Source of the DNA: an uncultured Alphaproteobacteria bacterium
GTDB lineage: Bacteria > Pseudomonadota > Alphaproteobacteria > Rhodobacterales > Rhodobacteraceae
NCBI GenBank assembly: GCA_902584635.1
Contig: CACIAQ010000005.1
Location: 1 to 64,000 of the forward strand
DNA: 64,000 nucleotides
Direction: 5' to 3'
Shown here: positions 15,532 to 25,102 of the stretch, piece after piece
How positions within the stretch are numbered: position 1 is the stretch's first letter
Layout of the letters: every line of letters begins with the position of its first letter
The notes under the pieces: model-generated
What the model was told of the DNA's origin: nothing
Seen by the model: only the letters and a program-made list of their open reading frames with translations
Database searches by the model: none
Translations under genes and position numbers: made by a program

Positions 15532-17214
15532 AAAATAAAATTAAAAAATAGATTCGCTTCCATTTGGTTTCCACAGTTACCATTAGAGACGATATTATCT
15601 AAAGAACCCCTTTTAGATTCATTACCTCTAGTTGTTTCTTTTTCTGAAAGGGAGGAAATAATATGTGCAAATGGATTAGCTAGAAGGCTAAATATATGCG
15701 CTGGAATGTCTACTAAGGAAACTCTGACATTAAATCCTCACGTGATTAATAAAAAAGTTCAACATTCGGATCTTAAAGAAAAACTAATGAAACTTTTTAG
15801 TTTCACATATCAATTCACACCTCTTATAAGATTAGATGGCTATGATAGCTTGATGCTTGATATAACAGGATGCGAGAAATTCACGGGGAAAGAGGAGGAC
15901 TTTATACGCCAACTAACAACTTATTTTTCTAAAATTAATATACTCAGTATTATAGGGATTGCAGGAACTCAAGGAGCTGCTTGGGCAATAACAAGATTCC
16001 AAAATAGTTCTAATCAAAAACAACCAAGAGTAAATCTTAGAAAAATAATTAATGACCAAAGTAGAGCTACAAGGATTAAAATTCCCAGCGATAGAGATAT
16101 CGAGAATTCGCAAAAGAAATTATCTATCTTTAATACAAGCTATTCTGTTAATGACCCCATATATAAACCTAGAACAATTGATAGTGATAAAACAGAAGAA
16201 GCTCTTATTTCCTTACCAGTGGAAGCGTTGAACCTAGAAAGTACCGACGTAAATCTATTAAATTTATTTGGTATCTACAAAGTTAAAGATCTAATAAACA
16301 TAGATTCGACTTCTATTAACAGAAGATTTGGCAATCATATAATCAAAAGAGTACGGCAAGCTTTGGGCAAAGAAACAGAATTATTCAATAAAATTGTCTG
16401 GGAAGAAAAATATTCCTTTTCAACAGAACTGTTCTTAGAAGAAATAACTCTTCAGGGTATAAGTGGATTCATTAAAACTCTTATTAAAAAACTATGTGAT
16501 GAGCTCGAGAAAGACAAGAAGCTAATTAGAAGATGTAATGTTAAATTTCCACCAAACAACGAAGTGGTTATAGAGATAAATTTTAGCAACCCCACACAAG
16601 ACAAAGCCAAAATAGAGCTGGTAATGCTAGAAAAACTCAAGACTATTAAAAGTTTCAAAAATATAGAAGCAATAATCCTCGAGGGGGCACATATTGAAGA
16701 AGCAAGGGAAAGACAAATAGCTATGAATGTCCCTGGTGGAGATTACGCTTCTAAATATCCAGATAAGGAAGAAAAAATAAGTTTATTGATGGCCAGAATC
16801 GAAACTAGGTTAGGGAAAAATAAGGTAAAATCCTTCGCGCAACACCATAGTCACATACCAGAGAAAACCTTTTCTTTAGATGAATTTAAAACAAAAAAAC
16901 AAACAGGTAATCAATGGCAGAAGAGTAAATTTATAAGGCCGATACTTTTATATTCACCAGATCTCATTAATGCTACTTTGTATAGAGATGACCATCTTAA
17001 TCAATTTAGTTGGAGAGGAAAAAAATATAAAACCTGCTATGTACGTGGACCTGAAAGAATAGCGTCTGAATGGTGGAACAAGGATAAAGAAACAAATTTT
17101 GGATTACGCGACTATTGGGAGGTGGTAACGACATGTGGTGCAAGGTTGTGGATGTTTGAAGAAAAGAATAAAATCTCAGAAAATAAATGGTTTGTACATG
17201 GTAATTTTTGTTAG
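15526..17214 (+). CDS. imuB: ImuB, catalytically inactive Y-family polymerase-like mutasome protein
   Basis: Scaffold of the SOS mutasome, linking the beta clamp to the error-prone polymerase DnaE2. The 562-residue protein aligns along the Y-family fold. The N-terminal metal-binding motif of active enzymes is replaced by ASIWFPQLPLE (residues 12-22), with no aspartate, while the ImuB-type segment SLMLDITGC is kept. The C-terminal region carries the family GPERIASEWW and ARLWMF signatures, and the protein ends in WFVHGNFC. No Shine-Dalgarno sequence precedes the ATG, and the LexA-type box overlaps it. The usual upstream partner imuA is absent. A methyltransferase gene, not dnaE2, follows after 22 bases. 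Confidence 0.9.
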   Translation: MNKIKLKNRFASIWFPQLPLETILSKEPLLDSLPLVVSFSEREEIICANGLARRLNICAGMSTKETLTLNPHVINKKVQHSDLKEKLMKLFSFTYQFTPLIRLDGYDSLMLDITGCEKFTGKEEDFIRQLTTYFSKINILSIIGIAGTQGAAWAITRFQNSSNQKQPRVNLRKIINDQSRATRIKIPSDRDIENSQKKLSIFNTSYSVNDPIYKPRTIDSDKTEEALISLPVEALNLESTDVNLLNLFGIYKVKDLINIDSTSINRRFGNHIIKRVRQALGKETELFNKIVWEEKYSFSTELFLEEITLQGISGFIKTLIKKLCDELEKDKKLIRRCNVKFPPNNEVVIEINFSNPTQDKAKIELVMLEKLKTIKSFKNIEAIILEGAHIEEARERQIAMNVPGGDYASKYPDKEEKISLLMARIETRLGKNKVKSFAQHHSHIPEKTFSLDEFKTKKQTGNQWQKSKFIRPILLYSPDLINATLYRDDHLNQFSWRGKKYKTCYVRGPERIASEWWNKDKETNFGLRDYWEVVTTCGARLWMFEEKNKISENKWFVHGNFC

Positions 17215-17236
17215 TATTTTTAGGCTGTGAATAAGG

Positions 17237-18118
17237 ATGCAATTTCAAAAGGATAACATACTAGACACTAAAGCCCTTGGGCTTGAGTTTTCTTTGGCAA
17301 TAGCAAAATTTGTTACTGGAAAAGAGAACATGCACTATGGCGTTTGGGACAACCTAGATCCTTGTCTTGAGAATTTGGGTAAGGCTCAAGAACAGTATAC
17401 AAAACTACTGCTCAAATACTTTCCAAAAAAGGAAAAGCTGAAGATCCTTGATATTGGTGGAGGTGCTGGAGAAACAGCAAAGAAGTTAATCTCCTTAGGC
17501 CATAGTGTCACCGTTATTGTACCTAGCGATATACTAAACAAACGATGTTTAGAAAACACAAACAACAAAGCCAAAGTTCATAATATAAAGTTTGAAGATT
17601 ATGAACCCAAAAAAAATCAGACATTTGACTTGTGTCTATTTTCAGAGAGCTTTCAATATATTCCTGCAAAAATTGCGCTAAAAAAAGCTAAGGGATTACT
17701 AAACAAAGGCGGACAAATATTGGTTGCGGATTGCTTCCGCTCTGACGTCAAGCATAGTAGTCACAACAGAAGACCAGGAGGAGGACATCCTTTATCGGAA
17801 ATGCTGAAACTCATTAAAGATATAGATTTGAATATTATATCAAAAAAAGAGATAACAAAATCTGTTGCTCCATCTTTAGATATAGAGCAAAAATTTTATA
17901 ATGTAGTTGGCGTTGGAATAGACAAAGTACAGCAAGGCTTAGTAGCAAGCCATCCTTGGAAAATGAAACTATTTAATCTGGTCTATAAGATTATAGTAAA
18001 CCAGAGAAAGCGCAGACGTTTACACGATAGAATTTACGGAAACATAAGAAATTCTGACAATTTTATTAAATTCAATCACTATATGATCTTTCAACTGTCT
18101 TCCAATAAGGCAGGTTGA
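17237..18118 (+). CDS. Class I SAM-dependent methyltransferase inserted in the mutasome operon
   Basis: A 293-residue protein with SAM-binding motif I LDIGGGAGET (71-80), a further acidic/hydrophobic strand FDLCLFSESFQYIP and a motif III-like LNKGGQILVADCF. It resembles the UbiE/cyclopropane-fatty-acid synthase-like small-molecule methyltransferase group more than DNA or RNA methylases, because no DPPY/NPPY motif is seen. A basic patch NQRKRRRLHDR lies near the C-terminus. It sits 22 bases after imuB and 27 bases before dnaE2 on the same strand, so it is probably co-transcribed and SOS-induced with them. The substrate is unknown. It may simply have been inserted between the two genes, or may have been recruited to a damage response. 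Confidence 0.8.
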   Translation: MQFQKDNILDTKALGLEFSLAIAKFVTGKENMHYGVWDNLDPCLENLGKAQEQYTKLLLKYFPKKEKLKILDIGGGAGETAKKLISLGHSVTVIVPSDILNKRCLENTNNKAKVHNIKFEDYEPKKNQTFDLCLFSESFQYIPAKIALKKAKGLLNKGGQILVADCFRSDVKHSSHNRRPGGGHPLSEMLKLIKDIDLNIISKKEITKSVAPSLDIEQKFYNVVGVGIDKVQQGLVASHPWKMKLFNLVYKIIVNQRKRRRLHDRIYGNIRNSDNFIKFNHYMIFQLSSNKAG

Positions 18119-18145
18119 ATAGCTTAATAATATAGAGCTTTTTAG

Positions 18146-20992
18146 TTGTCGTATTCAGAGCTTTGCATAACATCTAATTTTAGCTTCCTAGAAGGAGCCA
18201 GCCATCCTGAAGAGTATGTGGAAAGAGCAATAGAGTTTGGATTAAAATCTATTGCAATTGTCGACAAAAACTCCATTTCTGGAATAGTGAGAGGGCTTAG
18301 AACTATAAAGGAAATCGAATATGATACTAAAAGCAAATGCTCTCCTCTAAAACTAATACCAGGAGTGACTATTGTCACAACTCATAGAACTGAAATAACA
18401 TGCTTAGCTCAGACACGACAAGGATGGAAAAACATATGTAAAGTTTTAACTACTGGAAAGAAGAATTCGAAGAAGGGTTATTCCCTTATTGACTATGAAA
18501 ATATTCTTAAAAACCAAGATGGTATTATATTCTTAGCCCATATTTCAGAAAAAAACCATAGCCTTTCAGAGAGACTTAAGTGGTTGAGATTTATCCGAAT
18601 ACTTAAGAGAAATAATAGTAGATCTCTATACATAGTTATGGCGCCTAGATATGATGGCTTGGATGAAATACGTTTTTACAAAATCAATAAGTTTGCAAAA
18701 AATGCTAAGTGTGAAGTTATAGGGTCTTCTACTCCTCTAATGCATCATGGTTCCAGACGAAAAGTCAGAGATACTTTATCTGCAATAAAGATGAAATGCA
18801 CCATAGATGACCTAGGGGTTGAATCAAGTATTAATGGAGAGCAAAGAATGCGGTCACCCCTTGATTTTACAACTATATTCAAAGATTATCCTGAGGCGAT
18901 ACACAACACTAACTTTGTAAGCGATAGATGTTCGTTTTCTTTAGACGAACTCAGCTATACATACCCTAAAGAAGTACTTAAAGGAGAAAACCCCGATACA
19001 ATATTACACGAGCTAACCTTTAACGGATTGAATGAATATTATGCAAAAAATATTCCTGTGAAAATATTAAAGGGAGTAAAAAAAGAACTTCTGTTAATAA
19101 AAAAACTCAAATACGCTCCTTATTTTCTCACAGTGTATGACATAGTGAAATTTGCAAGAAGTAGAGGTATTTTGTGTCAAGGCCGTGGCTCTGCTGCTAA
19201 TTCCATAGTTTGTTTTTCTTTAGGAGTAACATCTGTTAGCCCAGAGATTGGGTCGATGGTATTTGAGCGCTTCATATCAGAAGCAAGAAACGAACCCCCT
19301 GATATTGATATTGATTTTGAGCATGAACGCAGACAGGAAATAATAGACGAAATCTACAGGAAATATAGCAATAGAAGAGCTGCCTTATGCGCTACAGTAA
19401 TCCACTACAGAGCGAAAGGAGCAATAAGAGATGTGGGCAAAGTAATGGGGTTAAGTAAAGAAATAATATCCTCGATGGCTGAAAATATTGTTGGATGGGA
19501 TAGACATAAGATACCTCATTACAATAATACCAACTTAGAAGGCAAGAATGACCACACTAGAATACTGGAGACTTTGGCCCTCAGCGAAGAATTGATAGGC
19601 TTTCCTAGACACTTAGGTCAGCACGTAGGGGGCTTTATAATTACTGAGGATTATTTAGATGAGATTACATCTATTGAAAATACTGCCATGGAAGGCAGAA
19701 GCATAATAGCATGGGATAAAGACGACATAGACTTTTTAGGCATATTAAAGATAGATATTCTAGCTCTTGGAATACTGACATGCATAAAGAAATCTTTTGA
19801 CTTAATAAAAAAACATCATAACCGAAAGGTTAGCCTAAGCAATATTCCACATCGAGATACATGTGTCTTTAATATGCTTTCCAAAGCAGACACTATAGGG
19901 GTTTTTCAGGTTGAAAGCAGAGCCCAAATGAACTTCCTTCCAAGATTAAAACCACAATGCTTTTATGATCTGGTAATACAAGTTGCCATCGTCAGACCTG
20001 GGCCAATTCAGGGAGACATGGTTCATCCCTATATAAAAAGAAGAAATGGAAAAGAAAAAGTTACTTATCCTTCCGAAAAACTAAAAGAAATTCTTGGTAA
20101 GACTCTTGGTGTGCCGCTATTTCAAGAACAAGCAATACAAATTGCAATGAAAGGTGCAGGATTTTCATTGAAAGACACTGATAGGCTGAGAAAATCATTA
20201 GCGACGTTTAAGAGAAACGGTACTGTTAGTAAGTTTAAAAAAAGATTTATTGATGGTATGCAAAAAAATGGATACGACAAGGATTTTGCTACAAAGTGCT
20301 TTTCTCAGATATCGGGGTTTGGTGAATACGGATTTCCTGAAAGTCATGCTGCAAGCTTCGCTATTCTTGTATATGCATCGGCTTGGATAAAATATCATTA
20401 TCCTGATGTTTTTGCCTGCGCTTTACTAAACTCTCAACCGATGGGATTCTACTCTGCTTCCCAAATAATACGTGATGCAAAAAATCATGGGGTAAAAGTT
20501 AAAGAAATATGCATAAACAAAAGCGAATGGAACCATTCTCTAGAAAATCACAGCGACCCTTGTCTTAGTTTACGACTGGGGTTCAGGCAGATCAAAGGAC
20601 TGTCAAAAAATGATGCCGATAAAATCATTAAGGAGAGAGGTAATGGTTATAATGACCCTCAAGACTTATGGCATCGTATTAGACTGAGCCGAAGTATTAT
20701 AAAGCTGCTGATTAAAGCAAATTGCTTTCACTCTCTTAATAAAAACAGAAGACTATTACTTTGGGATGCTCAAGCTATAAAAAAAACAAATTCTTTAGCC
20801 CTTTTTGAAGGTTATTCTGAGAAAGAATACTTACCAGAGAAAAGCGTCAATCTTCCTAATATGACTTTAGGTGAAGAATTGATTTTAGATTATCAATCCC
20901 TACGGTTAAGTCTATCTACACACCCCGTAAAACTACTAAGACCCTTTCTTAAGAAGAGCTTCATAGAAGAATATTGTAGTCGTAGTGTCTAA
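18146..20992 (+). CDS. dnaE2: Error-prone DNA polymerase III alpha subunit DnaE2, short form
   Basis: C-family polymerase that works with ImuB in SOS mutagenesis and lesion bypass. It starts with TTG at 18146, supported by the family N-terminus YSELCITSNFSFLEGASHPEE at residues 3-23. The PHP domain covers about 1-260 and the palm contains PDIDIDFEHER (about 384-395). FLGILKIDILALG probably carries the third catalytic aspartate, followed by helix-hairpin-helix elements. At 948 residues it is shorter than typical DnaE2 (about 1,030-1,090). It stops right after the SLSTHPVKLLRPFL segment, where others continue into an OB-fold domain. Five bases later the convergent I78 gene ends, so no missing piece lies downstream. 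All polymerase active-site motifs I can see are intact, so it is probably functional. Confidence 0.9.
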   Translation: MSYSELCITSNFSFLEGASHPEEYVERAIEFGLKSIAIVDKNSISGIVRGLRTIKEIEYDTKSKCSPLKLIPGVTIVTTHRTEITCLAQTRQGWKNICKVLTTGKKNSKKGYSLIDYENILKNQDGIIFLAHISEKNHSLSERLKWLRFIRILKRNNSRSLYIVMAPRYDGLDEIRFYKINKFAKNAKCEVIGSSTPLMHHGSRRKVRDTLSAIKMKCTIDDLGVESSINGEQRMRSPLDFTTIFKDYPEAIHNTNFVSDRCSFSLDELSYTYPKEVLKGENPDTILHELTFNGLNEYYAKNIPVKILKGVKKELLLIKKLKYAPYFLTVYDIVKFARSRGILCQGRGSAANSIVCFSLGVTSVSPEIGSMVFERFISEARNEPPDIDIDFEHERRQEIIDEIYRKYSNRRAALCATVIHYRAKGAIRDVGKVMGLSKEIISSMAENIVGWDRHKIPHYNNTNLEGKNDHTRILETLALSEELIGFPRHLGQHVGGFIITEDYLDEITSIENTAMEGRSIIAWDKDDIDFLGILKIDILALGILTCIKKSFDLIKKHHNRKVSLSNIPHRDTCVFNMLSKADTIGVFQVESRAQMNFLPRLKPQCFYDLVIQVAIVRPGPIQGDMVHPYIKRRNGKEKVTYPSEKLKEILGKTLGVPLFQEQAIQIAMKGAGFSLKDTDRLRKSLATFKRNGTVSKFKKRFIDGMQKNGYDKDFATKCFSQISGFGEYGFPESHAASFAILVYASAWIKYHYPDVFACALLNSQPMGFYSASQIIRDAKNHGVKVKEICINKSEWNHSLENHSDPCLSLRLGFRQIKGLSKNDADKIIKERGNGYNDPQDLWHRIRLSRSIIKLLIKANCFHSLNKNRRLLLWDAQAIKKTNSLALFEGYSEKEYLPEKSVNLPNMTLGEELILDYQSLRLSLSTHPVKLLRPFLKKSFIEEYCSRSV

Positions 20993-21016
20993 AGGGTTTA
21001 CCCACAATAGACGCTA
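20983..21016. terminator. Candidate bidirectional hairpin between dnaE2 and the I78 gene
   Basis: TAGTGTCTA (20983-20991) pairs with TAGACGCTA (21008-21016), 9 bp with one G-T pair, and the loop holds a smaller GGG-TTTA-CCC hairpin (20994-21003). Both convergent stop codons lie inside it. A T-rich stretch follows only weakly on the plus strand, so it is not a classic intrinsic terminator. Confidence 0.35.
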
Positions 21017-21342
21017 ACTATCTTCTTTTGACTGCCGACGATAATACTCAATCTTCTAGGGTCGGTATTCCCGATACTTTCGTTCCTGTCTAAGAATATG
21101 ATTCTAGTATTAGCCGGATACTCCATAGCGCCGAGTGCAGATTCAGGCTGCCCAACTAAAAAGCTCAAATTACGTGCTATACACTGACCATCATCGGTAA
21201 GCTTAACCTCATTCCCAATTGTTGGGCCAGCGTAGTTTCCTGTAATATTGGGTTGGTCAATGCTGGTTTGGTTTGTTTGACAAGCAACTGCCAGTAAACA
21301 AAAAAATATAATAAAAAAAATTTTAACCACAGATATCCTCAT
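20998..21342 (-). CDS. Lipoprotein with peptidase inhibitor I78-type domain
   Basis: A 114-residue protein with a hydrophobic signal sequence (about 5-20) and a lipobox-like AVAC ending at Cys21, so probably a periplasmic or outer-membrane-facing lipoprotein. The remainder matches the I78 proteinase-inhibitor family layout: a central FLVGQPESALGAM, an arginine-containing RRLSIIVGSQKKIVSVYCG C-terminus and two cysteines (about 54 and 113) placed as in the family. Family members are thought to inhibit serine proteases of the subtilisin type, but the target here is unknown. It lies 14 bases downstream of acs on the same strand, possibly as a readthrough gene. Confidence 0.75.
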   Translation of the reverse strand: MRISVVKIFFIIFFCLLAVACQTNQTSIDQPNITGNYAGPTIGNEVKLTDDGQCIARNLSFLVGQPESALGAMEYPANTRIIFLDRNESIGNTDPRRLSIIVGSQKKIVSVYCG

Positions 21343-21356
21343 TAATTTAATTCACT

Positions 21357-23303
21357 TTAAAGTTTCTTACGATTAGTAATCAGATCATCAACCACTGCAG
21401 GTTCTGCTAAAGTAGATGTATCACCCAAATTGCTAAAATCATCCTCAGCGATTTTTCGCAGAATTCTTCTCATTATTTTACCTGATCTAGTTTTTGGAAG
21501 GCCTGGAGAAAATTGAATAATGTCAGGCTTGGCAATAGGACCAATCTCCTTTCTAACCCAATTCTGAAGCTCCTTCAAAAGTTCGTCCGAGCTTTTCTCT
21601 CCGGACATTAAAGATACATATGCGTATATCCCTTGGCCTTTAATTGGGTGAGGAAAACCGACTACTGCACTCTCGTTGACTTTTGGATGAGCAACTAAAG
21701 CACTTTCAATTTCCGCGGTTCCCATTCTATGACCTGACACATTTAAAACGTCATCGACCCTCCCGGTAATCCAGTAATACCCGTCTTTATCCCTTCTACA
21801 CCCATCACCTGAAAAGTAATAACCTTTATAATCATTAAAATACGTCGAAACAAACCTATCATGATCTCCAAAGACAGTACGCATTTGTCCTGGCCAACTA
21901 TCCTTAATAACCAATACGCCTTCACACTCCTCATCAGATATCTCTTCTCCAGAGTTTGGATCAAGAATTGCGGGCTCAATACCAAAAAAAGGTAAAGTAG
22001 CAGAACCAGGCTTAGTTGTTGTGGCTCCTGGTAAAGGTGTAATAAGAATTCCACCTGTCTCGGTTTGCCACCAAGTATCGACTATTGGACAATTGTTTTT
22101 ACCTACTACCCGATTATACCATTCCCATGCTTCAGGATTAATAGGCTCTCCTACAGTGCCTAGAATTCGAATGCTAGACAAATCATTTTTGTTAACGAAC
22201 TCGTCTCCTAACCCCATTAAGGCTCTTATAGCTGTTGGAGCAGTATAGAATTGATTTACGTTATATTTTTCACATATTTGCCAAAATCGTGATGGGTCTG
22301 GATAGGTCGGAACGCCCTCAAACATTAGGGTCTTTGCTCCATTTGCTAAAGGTCCATAAACAATGTAGCTGTGCCCAGTTACCCAGCCTACGTCAGCAGT
22401 ACACCAGTAAACATCTCCATCATTATAATCAAAAACAAATTTATGTGTCATTGAAGCGTATAAAATGTATCCTGCCGTTGAATGTAAAACACCCTTAGGT
22501 TTGCCTGTTGATCCAGAGGTATAAAGGATAAAAAGCGGGTCCTCTGCATTCATAGGTTCAGGAGGGCAAACAGTGCTCGCTTTATCCATCAAATCATTTA
22601 ACCAGAAATCACGTCCTTCTTTCATGCTAACTTCTGTTGTAGTTCTTTTCAGAACAAAAGAGGTTATATCTCCAGATATATCCAAAGCCTCATCAACATT
22701 CTTCTTTAAAGGTGTTTGTTTTCCACCTCTTGGTGCTTCATTGGCGGTAATTACCGCTTTTGCTCCACAATCAATAATTCGACTTGCAAGCGCTTCTGGA
22801 GAAAAACCTGCAAAAACAACAGAATGAATGGCGCCCACTCTGGCACATGCTAACATGGCGTAAGCCGCTTCTGGAACCATTGGCATATACAGAATTACTC
22901 TATCCCCTTTCTTTATGCCTCGATCCTTTAAAACGTTTCCAAACTTACACACATTTTCGTAGAGTTCTCTGTACGTAATCTTTTTAGAAACCCCTGGCTC
23001 ATCACCCTCCCATAAGATTGCCACTTCTTCGCTTCTGTTTTCTAAGTGCCTATCTACACAGTTTTCAGACACATTGAGCACACCATCGTCAAACCACTTT
23101 ATGGAAATATCAGGATGAGAATATGAAACGTTTTTGACTTTAGTAAATTCTTTTTGCCACTGCAGTCGATTACGGGCCTGTTCCTCCCAAAACGCTTCAG
23201 GACATTCAACTGACCTTTTATACATTTCCTGATATTTGGTCCTATCTATTAGCGCTTTTTTGGAAAACTCTTCCTTAGGCTGATATCCTTCTACAGTTTT
23301 CAT
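21357..23303 (-). CDS. acs: Acetyl-CoA synthetase (AMP-forming)
   Basis: Activates acetate to acetyl-CoA through acetyl-AMP. The 648-residue protein has the full family length, the P-loop-like [11 protein letters not shown], the acetate/AMP region [10 protein letters not shown], and the C-terminal [11 protein letters not shown] whose Lys609 is the lysine acetylated in regulation of this family. It would supply acetyl-CoA for the ethylmalonyl-CoA pathway encoded at 52-61 kb. It lies 47 bases downstream of the aminotransferase gene and may have its own promoter in that gap, but none is obvious. Confidence 0.96.
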   Translation of the reverse strand: MKTVEGYQPKEEFSKKALIDRTKYQEMYKRSVECPEAFWEEQARNRLQWQKEFTKVKNVSYSHPDISIKWFDDGVLNVSENCVDRHLENRSEEVAILWEGDEPGVSKKITYRELYENVCKFGNVLKDRGIKKGDRVILYMPMVPEAAYAMLACARVGAIHSVVFAGFSPEALASRIIDCGAKAVITANEAPRGGKQTPLKKNVDEALDISGDITSFVLKRTTTEVSMKEGRDFWLNDLMDKASTVCPPEPMNAEDPLFILYTSGSTGKPKGVLHSTAGYILYASMTHKFVFDYNDGDVYWCTADVGWVTGHSYIVYGPLANGAKTLMFEGVPTYPDPSRFWQICEKYNVNQFYTAPTAIRALMGLGDEFVNKNDLSSIRILGTVGEPINPEAWEWYNRVVGKNNCPIVDTWWQTETGGILITPLPGATTTKPGSATLPFFGIEPAILDPNSGEEISDEECEGVLVIKDSWPGQMRTVFGDHDRFVSTYFNDYKGYYFSGDGCRRDKDGYYWITGRVDDVLNVSGHRMGTAEIESALVAHPKVNESAVVGFPHPIKGQGIYAYVSLMSGEKSSDELLKELQNWVRKEIGPIAKPDIIQFSPGLPKTRSGKIMRRILRKIAEDDFSNLGDTSTLAEPAVVDDLITNRKKL

Positions 23304-23350
23304 TTCTTTAATCCTAATTATAATTGTCCTTGAACAAATCTTCGTTAGCT

Positions 23351-24529
23351 TTAAATAATATTCGCAATTGCACTTGCTAGATAATTTATCACGTCTTTAC
23401 GCAAACCCGCTACATTTATTCTACTATCGGAGACCATATAAATTCCATGATCTTTTCTTAGACCCTCAACTTGGTTAGAAGTTAGGCCTAACTTAGAAAA
23501 CATTCCCCTATGCTTATTCACAAAGCTAAATCGCTCTGATTTGGTTTCTCGTTGTAACTCCGAAGCAAGTCTCTCTCTCAAATCCAACATATTTTCACGC
23601 ATTTCTTCTAGTTCATCTTTCCACAGAACCTTAAGCATATCATCCTGCAAAATTTGATTGACTACTGCGGCTCCGTGATCCGGAGGGAAAGAAAAAGTAA
23701 GACGGTTTAATGATTTAAGGTTATCTTGAACTACATGTTTTTTTGCTGGCTCTGAAACTACGATAGCTACACCTACTCTATCTCTGTAAACGCCAAAATT
23801 TTTCGAGCAAGAGACAGCAATCATTGCCTCTGGTACATTTTTTACAAGAGAATTGAGCCCCTCAACATCTTTAGCTAAGCCGTCTCCGAAGCCTTGATAT
23901 GCAAGATCTATAAAAGGTAAAACATTTTTTTCCTGTATCAGTTGTGTTATCTCTACCCATTGTTCCAAGCTTAAATTTGCTCCAGTAGGGTTGTGACAAC
24001 ATCCATGCAATAACAATATATCGTTTTCACGCATATCATTAAGATCTTCATACATTTTATCAAAATTCACTTCACATGTGATCTCATCAAAATAATAATA
24101 TGAGCTCATATTCATGCCCAAGTGTTTCAAAATAGCTTGGTGATTGGGCCAGCTTGGATTTGAAATCCAAACATTACCGACGCTCTTAGTAGCTCTTGCT
24201 AAAAGTAGAAGTTGGTGTAAGGCCCCGGTTCCTCCAGGTGCTTGAGCATATGAGAGCCTTTTGTTATCCACAGAATTATTTAAGACTAATCCTCCTATAT
24301 TTTTGGAAAATTCAATTGAGCCTATTAAGCCAACATAACTTTTACTATCCTGTAATCTGTACAGTATCTCTTCACTTTTTTTCACTGCTTTCATTATTGG
24401 TGTTGCTCCTTCGGCATTCTTGTAAACCCCCACACCCAAATCTAACTTATTTGTTCTTGTATCCTCAGCGTACTGAGCCATTAACTCCATTATTTTATCT
24501 GATGGTTGACTATTTAAATGCTCGAACAT
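23351..24529 (-). CDS. Aspartate/aromatic amino acid aminotransferase (class Ia)
   Basis: PLP enzyme of the AspC/TyrB group. The 392-residue protein has GVGVYKN near residue 32, the GGTGALHQ phosphate-binding turn (99-106), HNPTG (179-183) and the Schiff-base Lys243 in [14 protein letters not shown]. Aspartate/2-oxoglutarate or aromatic aminotransfer cannot be separated by eye. It abuts the GNAT gene (stop and start adjacent), with mercaptopyruvate sulfurtransferase next, so transamination of cysteine to 3-mercaptopyruvate is a possible role; this is inference from context. Confidence 0.9.
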   Translation of the reverse strand: MFEHLNSQPSDKIMELMAQYAEDTRTNKLDLGVGVYKNAEGATPIMKAVKKSEEILYRLQDSKSYVGLIGSIEFSKNIGGLVLNNSVDNKRLSYAQAPGGTGALHQLLLLARATKSVGNVWISNPSWPNHQAILKHLGMNMSSYYYFDEITCEVNFDKMYEDLNDMRENDILLLHGCCHNPTGANLSLEQWVEITQLIQEKNVLPFIDLAYQGFGDGLAKDVEGLNSLVKNVPEAMIAVSCSKNFGVYRDRVGVAIVVSEPAKKHVVQDNLKSLNRLTFSFPPDHGAAVVNQILQDDMLKVLWKDELEEMRENMLDLRERLASELQRETKSERFSFVNKHRGMFSKLGLTSNQVEGLRKDHGIYMVSDSRINVAGLRKDVINYLASAIANII

Positions 24530-25093
24530 TTATAGATACTCCTTATTTTGCAATTGAGGCGACGCACTTCTCTTATGAACCTCTGTTTTATATATATTAA
24601 ATCCAGCTTTTTGGTAAAGAGGAAGGGCGCTTTTATGGTCCAGTGTATTTGTGTTGACAGTTAATGTTTTTGCATCACCTGTCTCTGCTACTTCCTCAAA
24701 AACTCTGTTCATCATAGATTTACCTAGGCCTTTGCCAATTACGTCATCAAATATTCCAAAATAAGCTAAGTCACAAACAGGTAAATGCCTATAATCGAGA
24801 ACAAAAAAGCCCTTAGGTACACCCTGAAGAATAAGAGAATATAGAATAACATTTTCGTCAGTCAAAAAGCTTTCCAACTCGCTTTTTTCGCATTGTAACC
24901 AATCGGTCCACTCATATTTTCGACCAACCTCCTTATAAAGATATAAAAAATACGATGGATTTGGTGATATTGCTTTTAGAAAGCTAATAGCAGGATTACC
25001 CGAAACATTTTTAAAAAACTTAATTTTCTCCATTTCTAAAGACAAATATGACACGGTGTAGTTTAATATTCTGCTTGCTTCTTGATGTTGCAT
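24530..25093 (-). CDS. GNAT-family N-acetyltransferase
   Basis: A 187-residue protein with the acetyl-CoA-binding GKGLGKSMMNRV and a family-type LYQKAGFNIYKTE C-terminal motif. The N-terminal VSYLSLEM and central DLAYFGIFDDVIGKG match a conserved alphaproteobacterial GNAT group. The substrate is unknown. It lies between sseA (9 bases) and the aminotransferase (no gap), so the four genes smc-sseA-GNAT-aminotransferase probably form one transcript. Confidence 0.85.
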   Translation of the reverse strand: MQHQEASRILNYTVSYLSLEMEKIKFFKNVSGNPAISFLKAISPNPSYFLYLYKEVGRKYEWTDWLQCEKSELESFLTDENVILYSLILQGVPKGFFVLDYRHLPVCDLAYFGIFDDVIGKGLGKSMMNRVFEEVAETGDAKTLTVNTNTLDHKSALPLYQKAGFNIYKTEVHKRSASPQLQNKEYL

Positions 25094-25102
25094 TTGAAAC
25101 TT

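Noticed and set aside
24196-24600. Plus-strand frame of 134 codons
   Set aside because: Antisense to the N-terminal part of the aminotransferase and the end of the GNAT gene, both with clear family motifs.
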